A stretch of 64,000 bases of DNA from Cristatella mucedo (lineage: Eukaryota; Bryozoa; Phylactolaemata; Cristatellidae). Both the position numbers and the translations under genes were made by a program. The stretch lies in assembly GCA_009760855.2 (NCBI GenBank), contig WPIO01000017.1:1487501-1551500 (forward strand), written 5' to 3'. Position 1 is the stretch's first letter; each line of letters opens with the position of its first letter. A model generated the notes under the pieces. That model was not told where the DNA came from, did not search any database, and worked only from the letters and a program-made list of their open reading frames with translations. This document shows, in pieces, positions 51,313 through 61,625 of this stretch.

Positions 51313-52953
51313 TCTCACACAGCTGCCCGCAACACAGGTGTACGTGCATCTGTTCGAGCAAATTGGCGCTTCTACTTATATGTGTCGGAGGCAGGCTGAA
51401 GAAACAAGCACCAAAAACCTCCAGTACAATGGCCAGCACTCGGGTTTCGCTAGATCGACCTCAAGGCACATGACAGGGTGCTCAAGCCGGCCACAACAGA
51501 AAACCACAACAGGTTAGATTGGGGTGGGGGCTGCAAGCCGGGACTGGTGGCGGAGGACGTTTGCGGTTGAGCTACAGGGTCAGCAGGTCAAACACCTGAA
51601 GCTGATGAGCTGGCCAGCTGCCCGGCCGGCTGGGACCGACGAAAACAGCCACCCAACCACCCTATTAAAATGACCTTGGTACACCGACGCCCTGACACTG
51701 GGGGCCCTGCCCCAGAGGCTATAATAGCCATTATGGAGAGCCGATGCTGGCTGGCCGGTGCACCTGCCAGCTTTTCCTCGCCCGGATGTTGCAGGAGAGC
51801 AGGCCTTCGGCCGTCTACGTCTGAGCAGGCCTGGACTGACTCGGGTCTGCATCAGCTAGGCTTGCTCGGCTTCGATTGCTGCCTGCTGCAGCATTCGCTG
51901 CCACGCACCGGCTTCGGGCTATGGCCTGTCGGAGGTTCACCCCGGTGGCAGCTAGCTTAGCAGCTGCATGACTGATGCTCGCCGGCCGAACATGTGCCGC
52001 CCACACCAGCCTGCGACGCATGGGGAGCCGGATAGCAGGAAGCTTGCTAGGCCAAGCTCCAAGCTGCAGCAGCATCTAATCGATCGTCTATCTCGAGCTG
52101 GTCCTGTGCAAATAACGATGACCTGCTATGGCCCGTGCGGCTGCTGCATTCAGAGGGTCAGATCAGCCTTTGTTCCTTTCAAACAACCTGTGACTGTGAG
52201 ATAGTGCCCTTGGCGGTGGCAGCCGCCAGCAGTGCCACTTCACCGAGCCTTTTTTAGCAGTTGAATGCCTAAACAATGGACAAAGCTTAACCACCGACCA
52301 CGAAGGAGGGGAAATTCTGGCACTGGCACCAGCCAGCCACAGGGTCTGTGGTGGGCAGCCGGTTCGGTTGCTCTAGCCAACAGCCACTCAGCAGATGTTA
52401 CTAGAGGCTGTCAGAGCCAAGTGGGTGTGTGCGTGTGTGTCTGTATATGTGTGTGTGTGTTGTGTGCACGCACGTGCGCGCATGCACATTCTCAGCGGTC
52501 GTCGTAGACGGGCAGCCTGCCTGGGTAGGCCTGCCCAGCATCTGCTCATGGGGCAGCCGTTTTAAAAGGTCTTCCTTTGCAGAGACTCATACCACCAGCC
52601 GCTCAACATCGTAGCCGTGCTAATAATGAGTGGACTTCCGACAGCAGTAGAATTGTGTTATGTAGCAGATTGGGGTGTACCGTCGATCAATTTGGTGGCA
52701 TGCTGCATGTGGATACTCATGACATGCTGCCAAGCCACACCGCACATCCGTGACCAAACTATCAAGTGAGAGAGTTCTTCGCATCCCAGCCGATGCCGTG
52801 ATTTTACATGTATCCATTCATTTTCCACCAAGAAGATGTGAAGCCTGCCTTGATAAAATGTTCTTGAATGAGTTGTGGGGAGTATCAATGGATGCTGTTA
52901 TAACGATCAGTAGGTAGAACAAGGCTGAATGCCTTGCATGTCATTTATGTATC
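51313..52953. other. Unassigned stretch rich in CAGC/GCTG words
   Basis: Similar word bias to 41.4-42.8 and 61-64 kb. Includes a short (TG)n run at about 52430-52470. No domain or repeat alignment. Confidence 0.35.
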
Positions 52954-53070
52954 GGCGGAAGAGTCTTAATTGCTATTAGCACCACTTGCACTGGGTAATA
53001 AAGTATTGCCCACTCCAGGACTAGAACCGGCATCGTGTTCGGTCGTGAAGAGTGAGCACAAGCACAGTAA
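52954..53070 (-). mobile_element. SINE family A, diverged fragment (A10)
   Basis: Minus strand: head region with GTGCTCACTCTTCACGACC and the B-box-like CCGGTTCTAGTCCTGGAGTG, then GGGCAATACTTTATTACCC and CAAGTGGTGCTAATAGC. It lacks the 3' end. Confidence 0.65.
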
Positions 53071-53934
53071 GATGCTCCTTGCCTGAATATGTGGACGATG
53101 ACTGACAATGCCACGTGTCACTAGGTAAATGGTTTCCTGGTTGACAAGGCTGTGTGGAGCCTGACAGCTGAGCCGATTTTCTCGGCCATCGCGCAGAAAG
53201 TTTGCTCTTGCAGCTGAGCAAGCGCTGACTGGCAAAATACTGCGATTTGGGTTGTGGCAACCAGCACCAGCTTACCTTGTGCAACGCACAATCAGCAGCT
53301 TCCTGCTCTGTTCACTCCTTTTTGCACCCCTTTCTAGATGAGAGTTATCTTTAGTGCTTGTCAGGTGTGCACTCACAAAGGTGAGATGCCTGCATGTAAA
53401 GATGAATGACAGCATGCCGGAGCTGCAGGCGGTTAGCTTCAGCCCTGGGGGCACGATGGAGCCAAGGGTGGGGTTGGGATGAAACAGTTACCTGCCTACG
53501 GTTACCTGCCTTAGGCGCAGCATCGACAGGAAAATCCACAGGCAGTAGGTGGGGCAGCATGTTAAGAGTTGCTGTGCTAGCACTGCGGAAGTGTAACTTT
53601 TGCTCGTTCACACAGTCACTTCAGGCTGCTGGGATATGCTTCGGAGGACGAGTGCCACGGAGCTGCTGCAGCTATGCCGCAAATAGCAGCTATTTGTCGC
53701 ACTTATTTGTGGCTAATTTGTGCCTGCGAAATGAATACTAGTAACCTTATAACGAATTGAAAACCTTTATAAGTTGTCTGCACAAACCTGCATTCTTACC
53801 ACGGGGATACTTATAGCTCCGATGCTAGGGACAAGATTTACTCTGCAGCTGCCACGTTCAGCCTTGAAGAGCCCATATTTAGAAAAGTTTTATAATAATG
53901 AACTTTGACTTCGAACACACGTTAAAATCAGGAT
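53071..53934. other. Unassigned stretch
   Basis: CAGC/GCTG-rich; a GGTTACCTGCCTA-type 13-bp direct repeat at about 53490-53515. Nothing else recognised. Confidence 0.35.
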
Positions 53935-54015
53935 AACAGTGGATTTGCATAGCACTATAAAAGAGCTAAAATATCAATATAGGCACTTCACATGAGCTGC
54001 AAAGGAATAATTTCA
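53935..54015 (-). mobile_element. Inverted, diverged LINE tail
   Basis: GCATAGCACTATAAAAGAGC, then TCAATATAGGCACTTCACAT and GAGCTGCAAAGGAATAA. Confidence 0.55.
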
Positions 54016-54375
54016 GCCGATTATAGTATACATTTTGATATTGTTAATCACGAATGGGTGCACAGAGTGCAATACCTAGAACTAGAACATTAATTGTAAG
54101 GGATATGTAGAGGGAAGATAAACGTGGGTCAGCTAGAGACGAGCGGCTCTAGAACATTGATTGTAAGCCTGCATTGAAAAGGCACCTTGCGACCCCGGTT
54201 CGATGCTCTGTGACACAGCTTTTAAAATCAAAATGGCCCTCGTTTTTCTATGAATCAATATGTCCAAAAATTAGGTACACCACACATAATGTAATGCACT
54301 AATTTTATTTGGTCGCCCTGGCCCCATGCTCATGGCACAATCCAAAGCAACCTTGCAGCTATTGGCTGCTGCCAC

Positions 54376-54533
54376 TGGGTCTTAGCTCAGGAGGTAAGGT
54401 GCTTGCTCTTCACGACCCAGGTCGTGGGTTCGAGTCCTTCAGTGGACGATTCTGTATTGCCGGATACAAGAGGTGGTGATAGGGCTCTTCGACAATTACA
54501 TAAAATGAGGCTGCTGGCAAATCAGCTAAGCTT
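54376..54533 (+). mobile_element. SINE family A, CTTAGC-headed copy (A9)
   Basis: GGGTCTTAGCTCAGGAGGTA AGG (A box), CACGACCCAGGTCGTGGGTT CGAGTCC (B box), body ACAAGAGGTGGTGATAGG and end AATGAGGCTGCTGGCAAATC AGC. Head resembles a tRNA more than A3-A7 do. Confidence 0.85.
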
Positions 54534-56003
54534 TCTTTCTTTCTGTGGTGGCTGCTGTAAGAATGGAATCATCGGGCAGACGAATGCCAACAACAATGTA
54601 GGAAACATTAGGGAAGCCAGATCCGGTGTGATGTGGGATAGCAAATCTGAATTAAAACCAGATTATTAGGCCAGCATAGCAATTCCAGAACGTGTGCTGC
54701 CTGGAGATCTGGTGCTTGGAGACATAAGCTCGAGTTTGCAAGATTGTATCACATTACCAGGACATTCTAAAAGCAGCTTGGCATTTTGAATTTGCTGAGA
54801 TTTTTATTGCTGTTACATTTTGAGATTCCCTTTCATTAGCCTAAAATTCAGTTTTGTTGGTATATTTTTAGGAGTGTCCATTCTTCCTGTTCGGATAAAA
54901 ATGTTTGGCCCGACTGGGATCTCACGACTTGGAGTATCCATATCCAGGGTATATATTTCTACGATATGCCATACTAGTCAGTTGCTTCATAATAGCACGG
55001 CACTAGGTGCCGCCAAACACATTGTGTCGAGTATTCCTTTCAAGACACCATTGACTTCAATCCTCGGTTGAAGTGGCTAAGAATAGTGCTGACATGTTCT
55101 CTACGCTCACCTGCTAGAAAGGTGAAGGTGAAGGCCTGCCCACCCAGGATTAAGCCAAGGGGTCAAAATAGCAGGGGTTTCTCTAGAGCAACAAAGCATA
55201 CGACCCATTCAGCCACAACCCATTGCCTTCAAAGGTAAGCACATTTGGTGAGCCCCATTGCCGGTGAGACTACAGTGAGCTTATTGTGAAGGTGGCCCAT
55301 TGCCAATGAAATGCTTCATAGCACGAAAACCGCTAGCGGACTTTTTTCTACGGGGAGTGGAGGGAAGTGATGGCTACTAAAAAAAAAAGAGAAAGGGGAA
55401 AGCTATACCTTTCTTTCATGTAACGGCATGCAGCTCACGTGAGTTTTATTTAGCACAACCTGATAGCATTTTTTCAATGCTGAAAAATCTGATTAAAAAG
55501 CTTTAACACCTGCCCATACGTGTATTTATGCATTCTTGAGAACGTGGTGTGCTGAGGGAAAGCCAGCGATCACGAGCAAAAGAGGGATAGCAGGCCCAGA
55601 GCTAGCTGCTCCTTTGACTCGCCTGGGGAAAGATATGGCTAACTCTCCCATTCGCTAATTTCAGAGCCTGAGTTAGCCACCAGAGGTGGAGGAAAGGGGG
55701 CTGGTAGGCTTTGCCCTCCTCCAATTGACCGCAGAGGCATGTCAGATGGCAAGTCATCTGACATGCCCGGCAGCTTCCCTGGGATTGGCTGTGAGCAAGG
55801 TCATGGTCAGGCCCTTCCAAGCTTAATCCTTTTTGCCAGTCATCGAATGCACAGTCATCAACACACGCACATGCGGGAACGCACAAAACGCACACACACA
55901 ACACATGTGCATGTACGAAAGTACGAAAACACGCTCTTGTGCATCTACAAACACGTTTATGGCTGGCTACTCATGCACTTACATGCACTGAAACACGTGC
56001 GAA
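54534..56003. other. Unassigned stretch
   Basis: A 20-bp inverted word pair around ATGTCAGATGGCAAGTCATCTGACAT at about 55739-55765 (hairpin) and an A-run at 55380. No gene recognised. Confidence 0.35.
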
Positions 56004-56005
56004 CG

Positions 56006-56088
<83 letters not shown>
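56004..56088. repeat. (AC)n microsatellite
   Basis: About 80 bp pure AC after an ACGC lead-in. Confidence 0.97.
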
Positions 56089-56090
<2 letters not shown>

Positions 56091-56454
56091 GTGCTTGCAA
56101 ACACCTATGCCTGCACACAAGCGGATACAAGCTCTGACACGGCTGCCATTACATAGATATCTGCCGCTCTTTACAGATAATAGGTATTTACTTATGCAAT
56201 TAATAGGCATCCCGGATGTTACAAATAAAAACAAAACAAAAAACAAACAAAACAAACAAAATGCGATTCCCTTTTGCAGAAGGCAAAATCCATCAATGTA
56301 ACTATGTCATCTCGAAGCACAGAATGTAAAAAATCAAACAAAATCCTCGACGACACACTTAAGAAAAACCTGATTGGCTGTATGAACTCGATAGTAGCAT
56401 GAAGTACACATCCGGAATGAATGCCACTATCAATAGTAGCTTTTACTTGCAGTT

Positions 56455-56570
56455 TGCTTAATAATAATAAGAGTACATTGTATAGCACCCTCAGAGACCT
56501 GTATCTCTTTCTAGGCACCTTACATAAGCTGTAAAGGAGGCTTGACCGTATGTTTAGAACATAGTGGTGG
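56455..56570 (-). mobile_element. Inverted LINE tail
   Basis: TTAATAATAATAAGAGTACA, TATAGCACCCTCAGAGACCT, CTCTTTCTAGGCACCTTACA and TAAGCTGTAAAGGAGGCTTG. Confidence 0.75.
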
Positions 56571-57430
56571 TATTTGTGCTTTAAACCCGAGATTTCTCAT
56601 CGAGTTGACGCATATGGGCGTAGAATCCAACGGCGGGTGAACTTATCTTACTCGCGTTTTCTAGTATAAATTGACGGATGCAGATACGGCAAATGTCCGT
56701 GTGTTCGGAAATGGCTGCTTCGATACCACTGCTGCTACACAGATTGTAAAAACGAAGGCTAGATTTTCAAGGGATAGTTCTTCAGGATATTACGTTTTCC
56801 TGCATATCAGGAACGGGATCTCATTAGCCTCAGAGGTTATCATAAGCGCTCTTAACTCTTAAACCAAATTTTTTAACACTAAATCAACTCCGGCTTCGGA
56901 GGTCGTGGTTCAACTATGCAACATAATTGCGTTTATGGCACTGAGATGTCCCTTTGGGGTGCTTAACACAATGTAAACCCAGCCGAACGGTCAGCTACAC
57001 AGTGCTTAAACCCGAACTAACAAAGCCATAACTAGTCGAAGCTCTAAACGGTAAGCTCAAACGAGATTTAAGAACGGGAGCTGCCTCCCGCATCCCGCGT
57101 GGGTACCCTGAATGCACGCAGCTCGAGGATAACTCCGCCTGCCAGTCACAGGCGGTGAACTCAAAGGAACACGTAGCTACAAGTACACGAGCAAACCTCG
57201 CAATACCCACGCCTCACGACAGGTATTACAGGTGCGGCTGGGGCCACAAAGAACGACCAGCGGCCGCCGGAAATAGATCGCGACCCGTTCCTCTCATTGG
57301 GCGCGCGGTATTTCTGCATGTAGGCGTCACTCCTGAAAGTCAGTTTATGATTCGCGATAAAATATTCAAATTCAAATAGTAATAATTTTTAATATTTTAA
57401 GAGCAATTTGTGCTGCCGACGCGTATAGGA
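56571..57430. other. Unassigned stretch
   Basis: No recognised feature before the CpG island. Confidence 0.4.
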
Positions 57431-58560
57431 TAACTCGCACGTGCGCGCGCGCGCGCACACAAAAGCACGCCGGTCAATGACGTGGGGGTGGGCCGCTTGC
57501 CCTATCGGTCAGTGCCTGAACTTTCGTTATAGGTCATCCCAGTGTGAGTCGCTCCGGCGGTGCTGCGCGCGAGTACCGCCGCGTATCGCGCCCGGCGCTA
57601 TTCGCCAGCAAGTGTCCGCCACCTTGATTCGTAGGTAAGCGATCGTTTTGAGTGCAGCGTTTTCGTTCGTCGGGGGCAGAGAATGCGGCGCCGGCGTCGG
57701 CGGACGCACTGGCTGAAAGCACCCGCTAGGCTGGCTGGCAGCCAGCCATGCGCCGCCGCTATGGCTCGCGGCGCGGCCGCCGTCGTCGTCGGCGCGTGAG
57801 GTTGGCGCCGCGCAGCGCACTCGGTCGGTCGGCGTCGGGCCGCTCGGCTCAGCAGGAAAGATTTGCGGCTCAGCGCGAGCGACGCCGAAGTCTCTGCCCA
57901 TGCGCCGGGTGGACTCGCCGCCGCGATCACGCGACCGCGCGCGCGGAGCGCCGCTGTACGCGCCCGAGAATTTTAGTCGGCACACAGCGCTCGCGCCCGC
58001 TCGGGCGGGCGTGCGCGCCCGCCCGCCCGCCGCGGCGGCGGCGCGGTGCGGTCGTGGCGGAAGTGCGGTTCGCACTCAGTCCTAGAGCTCTCTCCGTCGT
58101 CCTGACCGCCGTGGTACGGCTTGAAGCGGTCCATGCCGACGAAATTTGGTCTCGGCCGCCTCAGCGACGGTACGGCTACGGCTTGGGGGTAGCGAACGCA
58201 GCCTAGCGAACGCAGCCGCGCCCGAGGGCGAGCCGCAGCGCCTCGCCCTCGGTCGCTCTGCTGCTCCGAGACCACGTGTTCCCGCTTTCCCGGTTGGCGG
58301 CTGCTGCGCTTGACGTCGCTTCCGACCCACCCGGCCGCCCCGGCAAACCCTTCCCTCTCCCGAGCCTCACCCCCTCCGCGAATGTGCAGAGCTCCACGTG
58401 TGTGCAATGAGAGACACTTGTGGTCGCGCTGCCGCAGCAGCTGCTGCTGGGTAGGCCCTTGGTAGCTGTGAGACGTCCTCTATCGTCGCTTTCAAGAAGC
58501 CCGGCGTTCGGACGCCGGGCTTCCTGCATTTAAGCCCCTGCCGCGCGCGGATGCTATTTA
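57430..58560. promoter_or_regulatory. CpG island with candidate plus-strand promoter and first-exon donor
   Basis: The most CpG-dense kilobase in the window. A (GC)n purine-pyrimidine run lies at about 57443-57457, then a CRE-like AATGACGTGGG next to GGGGTGGGC at about 57477-57492, and a consensus donor GTAG/GTAAGC at 57631-57640. This layout suits a non-coding first exon on the plus strand. On the minus strand an ATG at 58134 with good context (GTCGGCATGG) opens MDRFKPYHGGQDDGESSR, a peptide that looks less biased than its surroundings. Both are inferences; no gene is assigned. Confidence 0.45.
58496..58523. repeat. Perfect 12-bp hairpin with TCGG loop
   Basis: GAAGCCCGGCGT pairs perfectly with ACGCCGGGCTTC across TCGG, at the edge of the CpG island. 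No T-run follows, so it is not a typical Pol III or bacterial terminator. Confidence 0.92.
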
Positions 58561-59469
58561 GGAACAATGCCTCGGGTCAGCCATCAATAATCGTTGGGAA
58601 AGGAAGGACTGGTTCTTTTCATTCGGGGAGTAGGGGTGGCGTTGCAGAGGTGGGCAGTGCCAAGGGAGACACCTACCTGGTTGGAAGACGTACCTGTTGA
58701 TCCTCTCGGACGGTAACAGAAGAAAAGGTGGAGCCGTCGGATCGGGAAAGATACTTGAAATGACCTGCACTACGGCTGGTCGCCATTTCTTCGTATCAGA
58801 CCTGCCTGAAAAAGGCAGTAAGCCGAATGGTTTAGCAGATGCCGTAATCCTTGTGGGAGGCTGAGTGGGGCGGCTGCCAGCATACCCTCCGGAGTCGGTC
58901 GCTCTGACCTCAGTAGTTCTCATCAGTGCTGCCTACTTAAGGTCCAGACTGCAGGATGCGAAAGCTGTGAAAGCTGCGATGTGATGCCCTGGCCAGAGCT
59001 GGAGCCATAGCGCCCAGCCCCTGCGAACCGGTACTGGTCTCCCTCCCCAGCCAGCCCATCAGGTGGTAGGGCATTGGTGGACCTGCCTGTGCGTGTTGAC
59101 AGCATTCTCTTGGCTGCCGGCAAGGGCGGTAAGTCCTGCTGCTTTGGTTTTGACTGGTCGGCAACCTTTGTTGACGGGATTACTAGATAAACTAGCATTT
59201 TCGCACCAGCAACTTATAGTAGCTTTCAAAAGAATCGGTTGCCCCATTCTGTTGCAGCTGCAGATGGTTGGCTTTACATCGTAGCAAGTGTCAAGTTGAG
59301 TTCTAAAACTGACTAGTAATGTATCTGACAAAAACGCCGGTGACAGTGTAACAGCTAGCAATGAATGACAACGTCGAATTGAAGTCAATGTTTTCTGGGG
59401 GGGGGGGGCAGTTGCAACTCGGTTCACAGATCAGTTATTCCCACAAGCTGTAGCTTGCTGACAGTATGG
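58561..59469. other. Unassigned stretch
   Basis: No recognised feature; a G11 run at about 59398. Confidence 0.35.
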
Positions 59470-59895
59470 CTCACCGCTCGCTTTTCGGAAACTCTCTGTT
59501 TACCTATAGCTTGCACAAACCTCAAATCCTTTGGAGACCGTGCATTTAGTTCGTATGCTCCCAAAGCCTGGAACTCGCTCCCGACTTGCGTCACGACTTC
59601 CCTCTGACTTGACCACATTTAAAAAGAAACTAAAAACGCATCTATTTAGGACAGCATTTCCATGTGATTCGTCCTTCATGTGCTTATGAGTGCTGACACT
59701 GCATGCTGCCACTAACCACACTTGCATGCTGACCATGTGCATGTCACCCTAACCATGTTATTCGTGCTGTTTATCAAGCACGATGCCACTCACCATTCGA
59801 ATGAGTTTCCTTTGCAGCAAGCGTAAAGCATCTAGAAAGAGATTTGAGTTCTCTGAGGGTGCTTTATCAAGTGTATTATTATTATTATTATTACA
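59470..59895 (+). pseudogene. LINE 3' fragment with C-terminal coding, UTR and tail
   Basis: AACCTCAAATCCTTTGGAGA CCGTGC (NLKSFGDRA, with the Gly codon intact), then SSYAPKAWNSLPTCVTT-like sequence with one extra base, the UTR and the tail CTAGAAAGAGATTTGAG with (ATT)n. Confidence 0.9.
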
Positions 59896-60321
59896 CACCG
59901 ATTATGTCGCTAGTAGACACAGTGATTTCGAGCGTTTATACAAGCAGACTCTGGATCTGGCTGTTTCTAAAGCGTTGAGACAGTCGCAAAGAAGCCTGGC
60001 TGGTATAAAGAAAAGTTTTTGTTGTATAGTAGTGTGTGTGGTAAATAAATCAGAACCTTATGCCAGATGTGCATACTGTTATACTCACCTCTGATATGCT
60101 GAAGCTCTGGTTAGCGAGAAGGATACAGGTCTCATCCTTGACCCAATGACCGGTACCACCCTCCAACAAAGAGTTTACTTCTCACATGATCCCTCAGCAA
60201 GGTCACTCCACCAAAATCGTCCTTTCATTCAGCACCAGTAATCATATATACATTTAGACGAAATTTGAGCAATGAGGATTTACGAAAAAGGAGCCGTGCT
60301 GGTGAAGATTGCATCGATCTT

Positions 60322-60602
<281 letters not shown>

Positions 60603-60603
<1 letters not shown>

Positions 60604-61521
60604 CAATCGGCCAGTCATCAACATTTCTTTTAATTGTGAATGTGGTACCAAGTACTCGGGATTAGGCCTCTGAGAACTGAGTGGTTGTTTTGAAGTTCAA
60701 GCAAACTCCACTTGAGGAACTGTCGGTAGAGTAGCTCCTGCCCCTTCATTTCCGGTGACCGGTCTGGCAAAATTCGATAAGTCACGAGGGATAGAAATTA
60801 ATCACTGTAAATTGAGCTAAACAGTTGAGCTATCCGTGACGTGTTCGTCTAATGTAAGCTTGACGACGAATGGTGGGGGGGGGGCTCTTACTAAAACCTA
60901 TCTGCGTCCTGGTGCTTCAGAGTGCACATGCTGGCAGCATTTAGGGCAGCATGGCAGTTTTTTTTTTAAATGAGTGACAGCGATGAGTCCCCGGTGGATT
61001 TGCTATCAGTGCTTAAGAAGTGCCTTCCAGCCGTTGACTAATGGCTGCAAATTTTCATCTGTCAAAATGCCTCCACATCAGTTCCTGTATTTAGTCTCAA
61101 TTCCCGATGGTACTAGCGGCTTGTAGGAATAGCCAACAGGGAGTCCTTGGTTTTCTGCACTGGTATTTTGGTGCCGGCAGGTTATCGGCTGGTCTGTCTG
61201 AAGTGGACTGGTACAGTGTTTGGTAACATGCAGGGTGGCAGCCATCCTGCATGTCCGGAGACGTTCATTTCGTCTGTGTGCGACATGCTGGTGCACTTGT
61301 ACCTGCTGCTTTCAGCTGAGAGCTGGTTTTTCTATTACCACGTGTTGTTACGGACAGGGAAACTAGAGCTGCTATCCACATTAGCTAAAGTCATCCGCAG
61401 TGGACCTTTTTCAAGGGCAGCTCTTTCCACGATTTGCTCGTCCAAAATGTGCTTTTTGACAGTGCTGTTTAGGTGATTCTCTGATGGCGGGGACTGATAG
61501 GCCAAGATGGCACAGTGCATG
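60603..61521. other. Unassigned stretch
   Basis: No recognised feature before the 88-bp MITE. Confidence 0.35.
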
Positions 61522-61529
61522 CACACTTC

Positions 61530-61617
61530 CAGTGGCTGAGCCAGGATTCCCCCCCCCCACTGTACAAAAACTGTTGAGAGGAGGCAAATGCCCCCCTTGC
61601 CCCTAGCTCCACCCCTG
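61530..61617. mobile_element. 88-bp hAT-type MITE
   Basis: The left end is CAGTGGCTGAGCCAGG; the right end reversed is CAGGGGTGGAGCTAGG (12 of 16 match). Flanks CACACTTC (61522-61529) and CCCACTTC (61618-61625) match at 7 of 8 bases, fitting an aged 8-bp hAT duplication. Contains C-runs on both sides of a short centre, no coding. Confidence 0.65.
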
Positions 61618-61625
61618 CCCACTTC

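Noticed and set aside
50429-51517. Open frames above 300 codons made of Ser, Leu, Val and Cys
   Set aside because: They are translations of the (TC)n/(TCTG)n tract and have no non-repetitive coding part.
57527-58407. Frames of 144-182 codons across the CpG island
   Set aside because: Ala/Arg/Pro-rich on both strands at once, as expected from CG-rich sequence; no domain.
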